Source: Takakia lepidozioides (lineage: Eukaryota > Streptophyta > Takakiopsida > Takakiales > Takakiaceae). From it: 64,000 nt of DNA. A program made the translations under genes and the position numbers. A model generated the notes under the pieces. It made no database searches, was not told where the DNA came from, and saw only the letters and a program-made list of their open reading frames with translations. Every line of letters begins with the position of its first letter. The first letter of the stretch is position 1. This document shows, piece after piece, positions 11,969 to 22,200 of the stretch. The stretch lies in NCBI GenBank assembly GCA_030704615.1, contig CM060731.1:35588001-35652000 (forward strand), in the 5' to 3' direction.

Positions 11969-12433
11969 ATGCATACCACCTCCGAAGTGGTTATGGGTTC
12001 AATCCACCAATTGGTGTCACAAAGGTGTCCACTTTCCTGCCGGAATGCAGTAGCCCTTCCTGCTAAGAGCATCCCCACCCTTCTCACTGAAAATGGCCCC
12101 TCTATGCTTATTTTGGAGGGGTTGGTTCAAGACTCTGGAAAGGTGTGTGAAGGGGCTACTCGTAGCCACACCCTTGCCCCTCATTACGCCCATATACCCT
12201 ATGTTCCTAGAGTTCCCAATGACGTTCTTAACACTCTTTATCACGTTCCCCACCTACAGCTTGCCTTCGTCATCCCCGTGTCGCAGCTCTTGTCTTCGGC
12301 ATCCCTCGTTTCTTTCTACACAATATTTTCAGCTATCATGGATGAGTGGAGGCGTGAGGTGAATGATAGATTAGAAGCTGTCATTAGGGAAGAGTTAGAA
12401 GAAGATTCAGACGATTACTTCATGCATATGTGA
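11969..12433 (+). CDS. Hypothetical ORF, 154 aa
   Basis: Open from ATG at 11969 to TGA at 12431-12433. The last part (IMDEWRREVNDRLEAVIREE, then an acidic stretch and YFMHM) looks like a real acidic, helical protein tail. The first two thirds are hydrophobic and repeat-like, and begin at the edge of the inverted-repeat element. I do not recognise a family. It may be the end of a transposon gene joined to unrelated sequence. Confidence 0.25.
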   Translation: MHTTSEVVMGSIHQLVSQRCPLSCRNAVALPAKSIPTLLTENGPSMLILEGLVQDSGKVCEGATRSHTLAPHYAHIPYVPRVPNDVLNTLYHVPHLQLAFVIPVSQLLSSASLVSFYTIFSAIMDEWRREVNDRLEAVIREELEEDSDDYFMHM

Positions 12434-13010
12434 CAACTCCCTTGACAACTGAAGGGCCAAACCCTGTGAAACGTTAGGTGACAGCTATAATACGACCCCA
12501 TGTCTAATTACGTGCCTATTACCACCACTGAGCTACAACTTGGCTGTCAGCCGGCATATAGGATTTTGGGGGCAGATTATGTATTAGATAATGTCAATGT
12601 GGAGGAGCATTATCAAGAATAATCTGAGTTGGAGGCGAGCTGCGGGAGCAGCGAGTTTGCTGCGAGGACTATTTGAGAGTACTTCGACGAATGGATATTA
12701 TCTTACTTAATATGTTGGTATGGCTATTTGTCATCCAACGTTTCATCCAAAATGGGTTTTCATCCGACGCATAAGGAGGCACCTGCATATGGAGACAATT
12801 ACCGCTAATAATATCATACCTGATTCAGGGAAAAAAATAGCCATACGACTACTAAGCCTTTTTTAAGGCAAATTAGGAAGCGGAAGATCGTCGCTCCACG
12901 TTGCTGGCAGCATTCCTAATTGGCAGTTTGACTCTCCTAATTAGCTGTTTGACTTTTAGCGGCTCATTATGGCCTGCAGCCAATTAGAGGCCTCATAATC
13001 CGCCCCCAAA
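12434..13010. other. Intergenic, nothing recognised
   Basis: No coding frame or clear repeat structure is seen. There is local repetition of CTAATTGGCAG/CTAATTAGCTG near 12920-12950. Confidence 0.4.
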
Positions 13011-13218
13011 TTTCTTTACGCCAGGGGAAGCGCCCGGGCTGCATTATGGCTCCTACACTAGGGCGAGGCGGGTAAATTCCTTTACGCCAGGGAACGGGCC
13101 CGCCATATGGCTCCCAATGAGTCACTAGGGGGAGGCCCGTAAATTCGTTTACGCAAGGGAAAGAGCCCCCTAGGGCGCATTATGGCTCCTAGTGAGTCAC
13201 TAAGGCGAGGCCGGTAGT
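13011..13218. repeat. Tandem repeat, three units of about 66-74 bp
   Basis: Units start near 13011, 13077 and 13145. Each has TTTACGC.AGGG, a GC-rich middle, TATGGCTCC and then a GGCGAGGC/GGGAGGCC word before GTAAATTC or GTAGTTC. Units 2 and 3 share GAGTCACTA. The copies are diverged. Confidence 0.7.
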
Positions 13219-14272
13219 TCTCTAGTACATAACTTACAGCCACTTCCCTTTGCGACTATTACCCTTTTGGTGGAGTGGGCTCTATTTGATACGTAAAGCA
13301 CCGCCAAAACATTTTGTTTGTATTTATCGTGCCGTTAAAAAGCATAACTCATAGGGGTGCATTCCACCTGGCAGAATGTACCCTATCAGCTCCCTTGAGT
13401 GAATTCCGAAATGCAAAATGCACTGGCCATTAGTTTTTTTTTTTAAAAAACTTGGCATTACTTTACGCCCGAGGGGAAGGCCCGAAAATCCGGGAATACC
13501 CTCCAATGAGGGCATTACCCTACACAAAACAAATATATACAGTAAATATTACAGATATGTTCAAACAAAGTTTGTATAAAATAAATAATGTTCCATTCAA
13601 ATGGTCCATGCAAAGAGCAGCACCTTGTTGATCAAATGAAAACAAGAAAAAAATACCTTGTGAGTGTCCTAAGGCTTACAAGGTGAAGGGATCTTCCCAA
13701 TGGGGCCAGACGGCCAAGAAACTAATCAGCAAGTAGGAAACCTGGCAAGCTCACACATGAGCAATGTGAGAGTGAGGATTCAGTCACTAGATTTAGCCTA
13801 AACAACGAAGTAGGTGACGTAACGTGTAGGGTAAGCCTCCAAGTGGAGGGAATTACCGAAATGAGCCCCACCACAAGGCGGGAGCCGAGAGTGGCGGGCC
13901 GAGTGCAGGTAATCCGGCCTGTCTGTTGCGTAGACAGCCGTGGACGGTGGAATCATAGTTTTAAGCTCGTCGGTTTCCTTTGCGAGAAAAAGTTGGAAGT
14001 TCTTTACGAGCCTTGCAGTCACTAATTATTATGTTTCCAAAACTTACAAGAAAACAAAAATGCGGCTCATTGAATCATTTTACCAGTGAAAATCCGACAA
14101 TTAGCAGCTATAGGGATTTTTATTTTATTTTTTATTTTTTTGCATGGGGATTAAGTTGCAAACTTAATGTTGTTCGAAAGATGTCTAGCTTAAAACTTGT
14201 GCAGCCAAGATCTTTGGTTTTCTTTGGCGTGCCTATGCACTAGTTACTCAAACTGGGAATTGGTGTGGCGTG
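13219..14272. other. Intergenic, nothing recognised
   Basis: Short frames only. It contains the T/A run near 13435 and a T-rich stretch at 14120-14140, and ends at the Copia 5' LTR. Confidence 0.4.
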
Positions 14273-15972
14273 TGTTAGTAGGATATTAACATCCACTAGG
14301 ATAGTAAGTCTAATAGTTAAAGACCGTTTCATATCTTATACTCAAAAGACACTATTGTAGAGATCTCATACTCAAGAGACACAAATATAATGTATGTTCA
14401 GTGACTGTAATACAACGATTCTATTATGTCTCTCTCTCTCTCTCTCTTGATTGTATGCTTACACACTGAGTCTATACAATGATTAGATTCTAACATGGTA
14501 CAGAGCCACTATGATGGCTAACATAGAACGATCAGATGGGACGAGACTACTTGCTTAAAAACTGAACTTAGAATTCTATGAGTTTCCTGAATCATAGAAA
14601 ATGTATGCATTCAGAAAACATAGGGTCTTAAAATTCTATAGGATACAATCCTAAGAAAAGTGCAATAATGACATCCTCCTCGTATGATACAACTGTAGAA
14701 AAATTAGATGGTTCTAACTATCAAACCTGGAAGATTAGATTATCCTATCTTTTTAAAAAGGAAAGACTGTGGGATTTAGTCATAGGTACTGAAATCAAAC
14801 CTACCACAAATACCTCCTTAGGTGGAACAGTCACAAATCCACCAAGCACTGGTGTAGGTTCTATAGTCAATTGGGAAGATAGAGATAGGATAGCACAATT
14901 GATAATCATAGAAAGTGTTAAAAACACGGTCATGCGACCTCTGCACTCACAGCCAGTGGGAATTGGGTAGTATTACAAAAAGTCTATCAAACAACTGACA
15001 TGATGAATAAATGTTATCTTAGAAAACAATATATCAATTACAATTTGAGAGAAGGGAGTGACATTAAAATTCACATTCATGAATTTAGACTTCTCTTAGA
15101 ACAACTAGGGTCAGTGGGGGTCACATTATGAAGACAACATAAGACTCTCTTAAGTAGTCTTCCTGATTCATACGAGCCCATGATTATGACCTTAAGTAAT
15201 CAAGTCGGATTAACCCTTCAGGATGTTGCAGCCAAATTATTGACTGACGACATTCGTAGAAGGAAGAATGGTGATTTATCTGCAACAGATGGAGTCGCAG
15301 CATTCTGTGCTGGTGGGAAGCCAAAACAAAAGAGGCAGATGACTGGATCTCAACGTGGATCACCTAGTTATCATGTCAACCAAGGTCAGTGGAGTGGAAT
15401 TAGCTCATCAATTCCCAGTCAACCCTCATACGTCTATACACCAAATGGTAAGAGGAGGAAAGGACCTTGCAATTATTGCAAAAAGAAGTTTCTTTGCACA
15501 AGTCCCACAAAAATACAAGTTGTTTTGAAAAAATGTATCTCTAAATAGGAATGTATTTTCATTTCAGGTCTTGTATAGAAGACATTACAGATCATATTAC
15601 CTCAAGTTTTGGTCCTACTAACGGACCAGTTCATCCAAGTGTATAATTCTTGGAGTTAATTCCATAGTCTATTCCGGAAAGCAGTTAAGTGCTACAAGGA
15701 GAAGAGGTGGAAGGTATCGAGGCAACTCTGACAGTGAAGAGATAAAGAACAACTCATAGGAGTGTACGAAAGTTCAAGACTTTAACTCAACTGATGATTA
15801 CACGAGTGTTAAAGAAGCAATGAAGTGTTAATGTAGACTTTATCTTTAACAGATATATTAGACTTAAGTGGGGGTGTTAGTAGGATAGTAACATCCACTA
15901 GGGTAGTAAGTCTAATAGTTAAAAATCCTTTCATATCTTATACTCAAGAGACACTATTGTAGAGATCTCATA
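14273..15972 (+). mobile_element. Non-autonomous Copia LTR retrotransposon, 3' LTR truncated
   Basis: The 5' LTR is 14273-14495 (223 bp), starting TGTTAG and ending CTAACA. It is followed by TGGTACAGAGCC, a primer site like the initiator-tRNA-Met complement of Copia elements. The internal part holds only a broken gag. A polypurine tract (ACTTAAGTGGGGG) precedes a 3' LTR starting at 15875, which matches the 5' LTR for about 98 bp and stops at 15972. Protease, integrase and reverse transcriptase are missing, so the element depends on partners or is dead. The LTR copies differ at several sites, so the insertion is not very young. Confidence 0.85.
14668..15548 (+). pseudogene. Copia gag remnant
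   Basis: The N-terminus LDGSNYQTWKIRLSYLFKKE is the conserved start of Copia gag. After a frameshift near 14950 the frame continues (NWVVLQKVYQTTDMMNKCYL). An in-frame TGA falls near 15127, then the typical LPDSYEPMIMTL follows. A zinc-knuckle start (CNYCKKK) is seen near 15475, but the His and last Cys are displaced. The gag would package element RNA; this copy cannot make the full protein. Confidence 0.85.
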
Positions 15973-16138
15973 AGCAGAAACAGGGTGAGCAGAAAAATAA
16001 ACTCGCATGAGCAGAATCCACGGTCATGGGGGTGATATGTATGCAAGCGAAAAATACAGATAATAGACAGACATAGGATCTTTCTGGGTTAATAGTTAAT
16101 AGGGTCTACATCAATGTTGGTCTGACATTAGGTTTAGG

Positions 16139-16560
16139 ACATACCATACTGGACCTGGTATAGATCCATCACAAAACTTTCATACCAATCGGTCTATATA
16201 ATGGTGGATGTACTTTTGTCCAGATACTGGTATAAGTATGAGTATCATGACCACAATACCAGCTGGTATGAGATATCAATTCTAGTATCCATGATCTTCC
16301 ATTACAAGTGTAACAAATATCAAGTGAAAATAAATAGAATAAACATAAAGAAATAAATAATGAAGTACATGTATGTACACATAAATTAGTATAATATACA
16401 TACCAGAGGAAATGAGGAAGATGGGGGGAGTAGTGGTATTGTGGCTGGTATGAAAAAACGGATATCAGCCTGGTATGACCAGTATTCTCTAGACTGGTCT
16501 CGTATCTAATACCAGTGCATATACCGGTGCATACCAGTCCTTCACCTATATACCAGACCA
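16139..16560. repeat. Cluster of CTGGTAT/ATACCAG words in both orientations
   Basis: The motif CTGGTAT or its complement ATACCAG/ATACCGG occurs about a dozen times in 420 bp, often as close inverted pairs such as ATACCAGCTGGTATGA at 16256. The stretch could fold into many small hairpins. The family is unknown, and no coding frame is supported. Confidence 0.5.
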
Positions 16561-17154
16561 GCAAATATAATTTTAAATATATGGAAAAGAACCACATGCT
16601 CTGTAAAGATAATTGCAACCTATAGAAAACCTTACATGACATATTTGATCACCTGAAAACTAGAGGTTGAAAGAGAGAAACCGCCACCACCCACCCCTCC
16701 CCCCACCGAAAGAAAAAAAGAAAAGAAAAAGAAAACCCTGAGTCTCGCTAGCGAAACCCAATTTTGGGTGTAAATTCATATCTTGGGTTTTCAATGCCAC
16801 GTTGTTGAAGTGTGCTGACTTTTGAGTTATGGCAGAAATATTTGTGGTTGTTTGTGCTCCTGTGAGTTTTGGAGGATTAGTTTGTAGGTTTTGCCGCATG
16901 AACACAGTTTTCATGAAATTTTGTAATGTTTATCACATGAGCGTCGTGTGGTTTCGCTAACGCATATTCTTAAGATTTTTAGGGAATATACAAAACAAAA
17001 TATACCTATACGCTTGCGCAAGCATGCTGTGAGCGTGCTCACACGCTACCCAATCTCACTGAAACTCGGGCACTCCGCGGTCATTTGTTGGGTGGCGGCT
17101 CTTCCTAAACTGCTGGATGGAGAGGATGACATCAATTGGCGGCATAGAGAGAAC
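16561..17154. other. Intergenic, nothing recognised
   Basis: No gene or named repeat is seen. There is a purine/pyrimidine-biased run at 16680-16735. The last 8 bases (17147-17154) are the left target duplication of the hAT element. Confidence 0.4.
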
Positions 17155-18027
17155 CAGTGTTGGGCGGTTATGTAAATTTTTTGATAACCTCTGGTTCAGG
17201 TTCTTTATAACTGTCTTCTAGGAACCTCCGGTTCAGGTTATTTAGATTTTGAAGATTTTGAAGAACCACTGGAGCCGGTTATTGTGTCTTTTCATGTCTT
17301 CCTGTTCTGATACATACCGGTTATTTGGCTACTTTCATATGCCGGTTAGCCAATCCGGTTCGGATATATTATGAACTAACCGGGATAGAATTGCCGGTCC
17401 TTGTAACGGTAACGGCTAGAAGAGCCTTACGGTTTAGGCACTTTGGTGAACTATAGCACTTCTAAATTTATTCCAATACACTTTGTATGCTTTCATATGA
17501 TTCCCAAATCATTACCAACTGTTAGTAGCTCAGTTGGTTAAGTGCACTCAGTGTGACCCAGACGATTCTGGGGTCAAATCCTGCTACTTGACGGGTGTTG
17601 GGTGGTGCCCCATTCCTACGCCTCATGGCGCATAAATGAAAGAGGTTATTTTCTCCTCTCACTACTAAGGGGCCTGATTTGTGAGCTGTCGCTCCCGGGT
17701 GTTTCCCCTTTAAAAGAAAAAGAAAAAGAATCATTGTACCAAGAATAAGAGAGTAAACAGGAGATGCTGGCTAAATCTAGAACAAGTAACCGCTGGTTAG
17801 CAGCAAGTATCATTAATTGTAACTGGGGGTCTCATCTTACCCCACAGTTAGGTTAATTAAAACAATGTCTCATTCCTAGCTGGTTCCAAACATGGGGGCA
17901 TGTGGCCCCCGCTGGTTCCTTGGACTGCAGGTTATTAAAGTTTTTTAGAACCTGGGGGCAGTGGGTATATATCCGGAATCAGACCCGCCGGTTATTGGTC
18001 ACGAATACAGAGAACCGCCCAATACTA
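17155..18027. mobile_element. Non-autonomous hAT element with perfect 8-bp target duplication
   Basis: The left end reads CAGTGTTGGGCGGTT and the right end, reverse-complemented, reads TAGTATTGGGCGGTT. The 8-bp sequence GAGAGAAC occurs on both sides (17147-17154 and 18028-18035), the diagnostic hAT target duplication. The inside is rich in CCGGTTAT-type words and has no transposase. A tRNA-derived SINE (17521-17730) sits inside it, so the SINE inserted later. Related words recur at 50114-50430. Confidence 0.9.
17521..17730 (+). mobile_element. tRNA-derived SINE, copy 1
   Basis: The head has an RNA polymerase III A box (TAGCTCAGTTGG) and a B box (GGTCAAATCC) with tRNA-like spacing. The body matches copy 2 at 61903-62123, for example GAAAGAGGTTATTTTCTCCT and AAGGGGCCTGATTTGT. 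The tail is an AAAAAG repeat. Near-matching flanks AATCATT..ACCAA (17507-17518) and AATCATTGTACCAA (17729-17742) look like a target-site duplication. It is nested in the hAT element. Confidence 0.85.
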
Positions 18028-18035
18028 GAGAGAAC

Positions 18036-19286
18036 AGTAGTCCTACGAACAACGCCTACCTTAATTTCGAAGGCAAGTGTTAGTTTCACTAGCATTTCTG
18101 GTGCCTGCATATCTTATTACTCTTGCTGCTGGTTTCTCTGCTTGGTTTGTTCTGTTCCTTGGCTTCTTTTCCATTACTGGTCTGCCCCATTGCTTGTACT
18201 TGCCTTCATGGCCTCTGGGTGATTCTTTCCTCACTCCAATCCAATTTCAGGGTTTCCATCCCTTTTCCTTATTAAAAAAAACAAGTTGTGAATTCGTGTC
18301 ACTGAATTCAATGTATACAATGTTATTCAATATATGCAGTTTGGATTGCTCGGAAGAGCACTCGGCCAAAAGACAGTGAGACACTTCATCCATCCAAACA
18401 TCCTTTAAAAGTTTAGTCTCCTATACAATCTGTTAAACAATAAATCGCTCAGAACTTTTTCACAACCCTTTTGCACAGTTCTGCCTCAGGGCAGGGCCAA
18501 CAAAACACAAACTTGGTTGTCCTCAAACCACTGCCAAGGGTTAGGAAAGTTTGTACTACAATGTGGGTGAAATTCATCCATGCCAACCCCTTGGAAATTT
18601 TCTAACTCTCTAATTCTCAATGTAGCTTACAGGGGGCTGATCCACTTTGAATGAAGAGTGGGCCCCATGGCAGGCAAGTAACATTTATAGTAGGTGGGGT
18701 CTCAATCTGGCTTCCCATGTGCACTGGCTCCTCAATCAGTCCTGGATCAAGAAGTTTATGACTGTGCAACATTTTGGGTCACATTGTACATCAGGGATTA
18801 ACAAACAATTTGTACACTAAGCTTTCATAATGGGTTCTTAGTACTTGGTTGACAGAGTGATAGGACAGCTTCTCAATTTGATACTACAGAGAAGATCACG
18901 GCTTTAAATCTGATCCATCTTAACTTGGAACATAACTTCGTCATGTCTTCTCCAAATCAAATCCAGTGTTTTGTAATAGACTACTGCCAGAAACAGCTGG
19001 CGGCGTAGAGAACCAACAGTTGGAGAATTAATAGGGTGTCCACATTTAACAATTGCCGAGGTTAACGCAGCAGGGTAACTATGCCATTCTCTCCTACTTT
19101 CGGTGAACAAATGGTATCCTATAATTGCTGAACAGCATAGAATCAATATGCTGAAATCCTTCCAACATTTCCTGCCATAGTTTTGAGAGCCCTCACCCTC
19201 GCTTGCAGACAAAGAAAAATGTCAAAAATGATCTCTCTTCACATGAACCGATGGATCAAAAATTTACACTCACTCGAACAAGGAGG
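18036..19286. other. Intergenic and 3' flank of PheRS alpha
   Basis: No gene recognised. A hydrophobic open frame on the plus strand (18077-18379) has no known motif and is likely spurious. The part nearest 19286 probably holds the 3' untranslated region of the minus-strand PheRS alpha gene. Confidence 0.4.
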
Positions 19287-22200
19287 CTAATATATCCCAA
19301 GCCGACAAATGGCATTCAACTTGATGAGCTTCAGATCCACCTGTTGAAAAATCAGTACAGGGAGCAACCACGGATCATTAGGTATTAAACCAAAGGTCTT
19401 CACAGCTGTTACCGTATGTGGGTAGAGAGTTACAGTGGACAAAAAGAAAATGACTGAAAGCACACATTGAAGGTGAAAGGGCAAGATTTGTCATTTTTTG
19501 TTGGAAAGTAAATGTCCATTTCTGTTACTATTGGGAAGTAGGTTGGGCTCTGCTTACCCTCTCTAGTGGAGAAATAGTGCTGGGACAAATATAAAGGGCT
19601 TTTTCTCTTTGCACTACCTTCACACCTGAAATCAAACTATTTCTCTCTATTCATGTAGTAAGATATCGCAAGGGGAAGATTTGAAGGCTGCAATTTGAAA
19701 CTCAAGCAGGATTTCAGTATCACCAACAGTGCCAAAACATGAAGCATGAGACCCGTCTGACCCTTCCTCCAAACACCTGTGGCCCCCAAGCTACAAGTGT
19801 GACCCATCGTAGCTTGCAGGGAGGTCTTGTTATCCGTCCATGGGGGAAAAATGGATGTGGATTTTGGATGCAATGAGCAAGAAAGTTCAAATCAGGGCTG
19901 GCAAGCACATAGGAACTCACCTTATGTCCAAAGAGATCACGTATATTGTCGATGCCATACAATATCATTGTCGGTCTGTGCCAATCCCAACAATCACATG
20001 CCCTCCCAATGAGTACAAGGAAACATTGGTTTTGAAAAGTTGAACTCGAGCACTGCCCACTATGTTAACCTCCGTGATGAAATGAACCTGAGAAGCACAT
20101 AGGGAAAATCATTTCTCTATACACCCCTCAAATGATGAACTTGGCCAATCAGGGTCTTTCCATGCATCCAGATGCAAAGCACAAAGGTGCAATAAAGCTT
20201 CTGCAGGACCTCCTTTGCAGCTGAAGTTTTAGAACTCTCCATAATGGCAACCAAACACACTATCGATGAACCAACAAGCACAATAGGTCATTCTTAGGCC
20301 ACACCTTTCCAATGATAAGCCCCAGGCAATGACGGAAACATCAGGTGGAAGGCCCATAGGCTGCAGCATTTCCGGGCGGAACATTCCAGAGTTACCAACC
20401 TCCACCCACTTCTTGAGTGTTTCATGATAGCTGTAATCACAGCACACACATTTAAAACAGCCAATGATCACAGCATGCTATCTTCCCTTTACTGCCATGC
20501 CCGTATACATGAAAACATAATCTCTCCACCTTTCACATCCCTGCCTATGATGACCAAATTAAAAACTGGATAATTCAGGTGTCGTCCCTCTCTATATATG
20601 CCCCTGATCTCCACGTGAACTTACACCAGGTGTGCCTTACATCAATAGTCATTGACTGATTTAGTTGGCTGCTTGGTATTCTAGCATCCTAAGATTGAAC
20701 TTGATGTCCATGGACACATTAATGACACCTGCCTAAAGGCTCAATTCCCTCATCTCTGCCTGACCACTTCACTCAATTAGGTCTTTTGAGAATAGTTACA
20801 ATCAGATTACTTGCATACCCCAGAGTGCGTTATGGTCAAAGCCTACCTGAAGATCTCCATACTAGGCTCCGTGTATGGGTTATAGGCTGGCTTGAACCGC
20901 AACTTTTTAATCCCTGTACACAAGTGCTCAATTGAGAAACAATGATGTGGACTTGTAAGACTTTGATCTCCTTAGTGTTGGGTGATGACACAGTTCCCCG
21001 GCACTGAGAGAAAAGATGGGATGAACAGCACAAGCAGCTCCCAGAGGGTTGTCCAATAGGGACTGCCCTTTAAGTGTATGTGGGATTACAGCTCAACCAT
21101 TTGATGAGAGCAAAAATTAACAGCAAAAGCACTCGTCATATAAACCCAAAGGTTCCTCAATGAACGAATGTAGGAAAGCTGCTAAGCACTTTGGGTCTGA
21201 AGGCCTCTGCCAAAATACTTTGATGTGCCTGTCTTCTCACTAGCATGTGACAGATGGACTCAGATAAAATTCTATTCACACAAACATTGTGGCTTTCACT
21301 CTGACAGTAGCAAGGGAGGCCAGCGAGAAATAGAAAAAGCAACAGCAGAGAGAGGGAAGGAGCCATACCAAGGCGGGCAAAAAAGTCATTTAAAACACCA
21401 ATAAGGTCCCCAAGTGTGAGACCCCTGTCACAAATAAGCCCTGCAATTTGCAATGAGCTAGAGAAATTAGATTTTAGGATGTCATTGCAGAAAATTGCCA
21501 GTAGGTAACACTCCACATCCAATAGATCACAAAGGATATCTATTAGCAGCACGGACTTTGACAAGGGGTTATTAGCAATGTTTCCAAGCTGTGACTGGCA
21601 ATCAGAAGAAGACTCTGATCCCAGAGGCGACAGCCTACCTTGTTGTTTCCTACTGAATCTAGCAATCAAGCAAATTCATTGGCCACAGAACGTCTGTTGT
21701 GTAATTTGTTTGACAGAGGTCATTTCAATGCTTCTAACCAGAAGAAATGAATAGCCATCGAATGCTGATGAATCCATGAAAATTTGATAATAAAACTACC
21801 ACTCAACCATACCTCATGTTGGGTCATACTGTGGTCACACATGAATTCTATTTGGGTGAAGCCTCTGCGACAAGGCAGTTAGCATACAGTTTCAAACTGC
21901 CAAGAATGTTGTTCGGTTTTAGAACAAATCCCATGCACATGCTCCTGACAGATGAGTAGAGCACCCTGTCAACCCATACAGAGTGTATTGAAGAGAAGGG
22001 AAGCACACCTTCAATCTGATGGAATTCAGCCAAATGTGTTCGGTCAACAGCCTCATTACGGAAAACACGGTCTATCGAGAAATATCTCTTGGGAACAAAC
22101 TTCTCCTGAATGCCCACACAAGAAAGAACCTCCAACAAATCAGAACCTTTTTGACTCAGCAAGACAAATAAAATGGATGTGCGCTGGTGCCTTGCTGCTA

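Noticed and set aside
11990-12005. B-box-like GGTTCAATCC at the edge of a small inverted-repeat element
   Set aside because: No A box at tRNA spacing and no tRNA-like fold.
14430-14452. CT-dinucleotide run
   Set aside because: It lies inside the Copia LTR and is an ordinary microsatellite.
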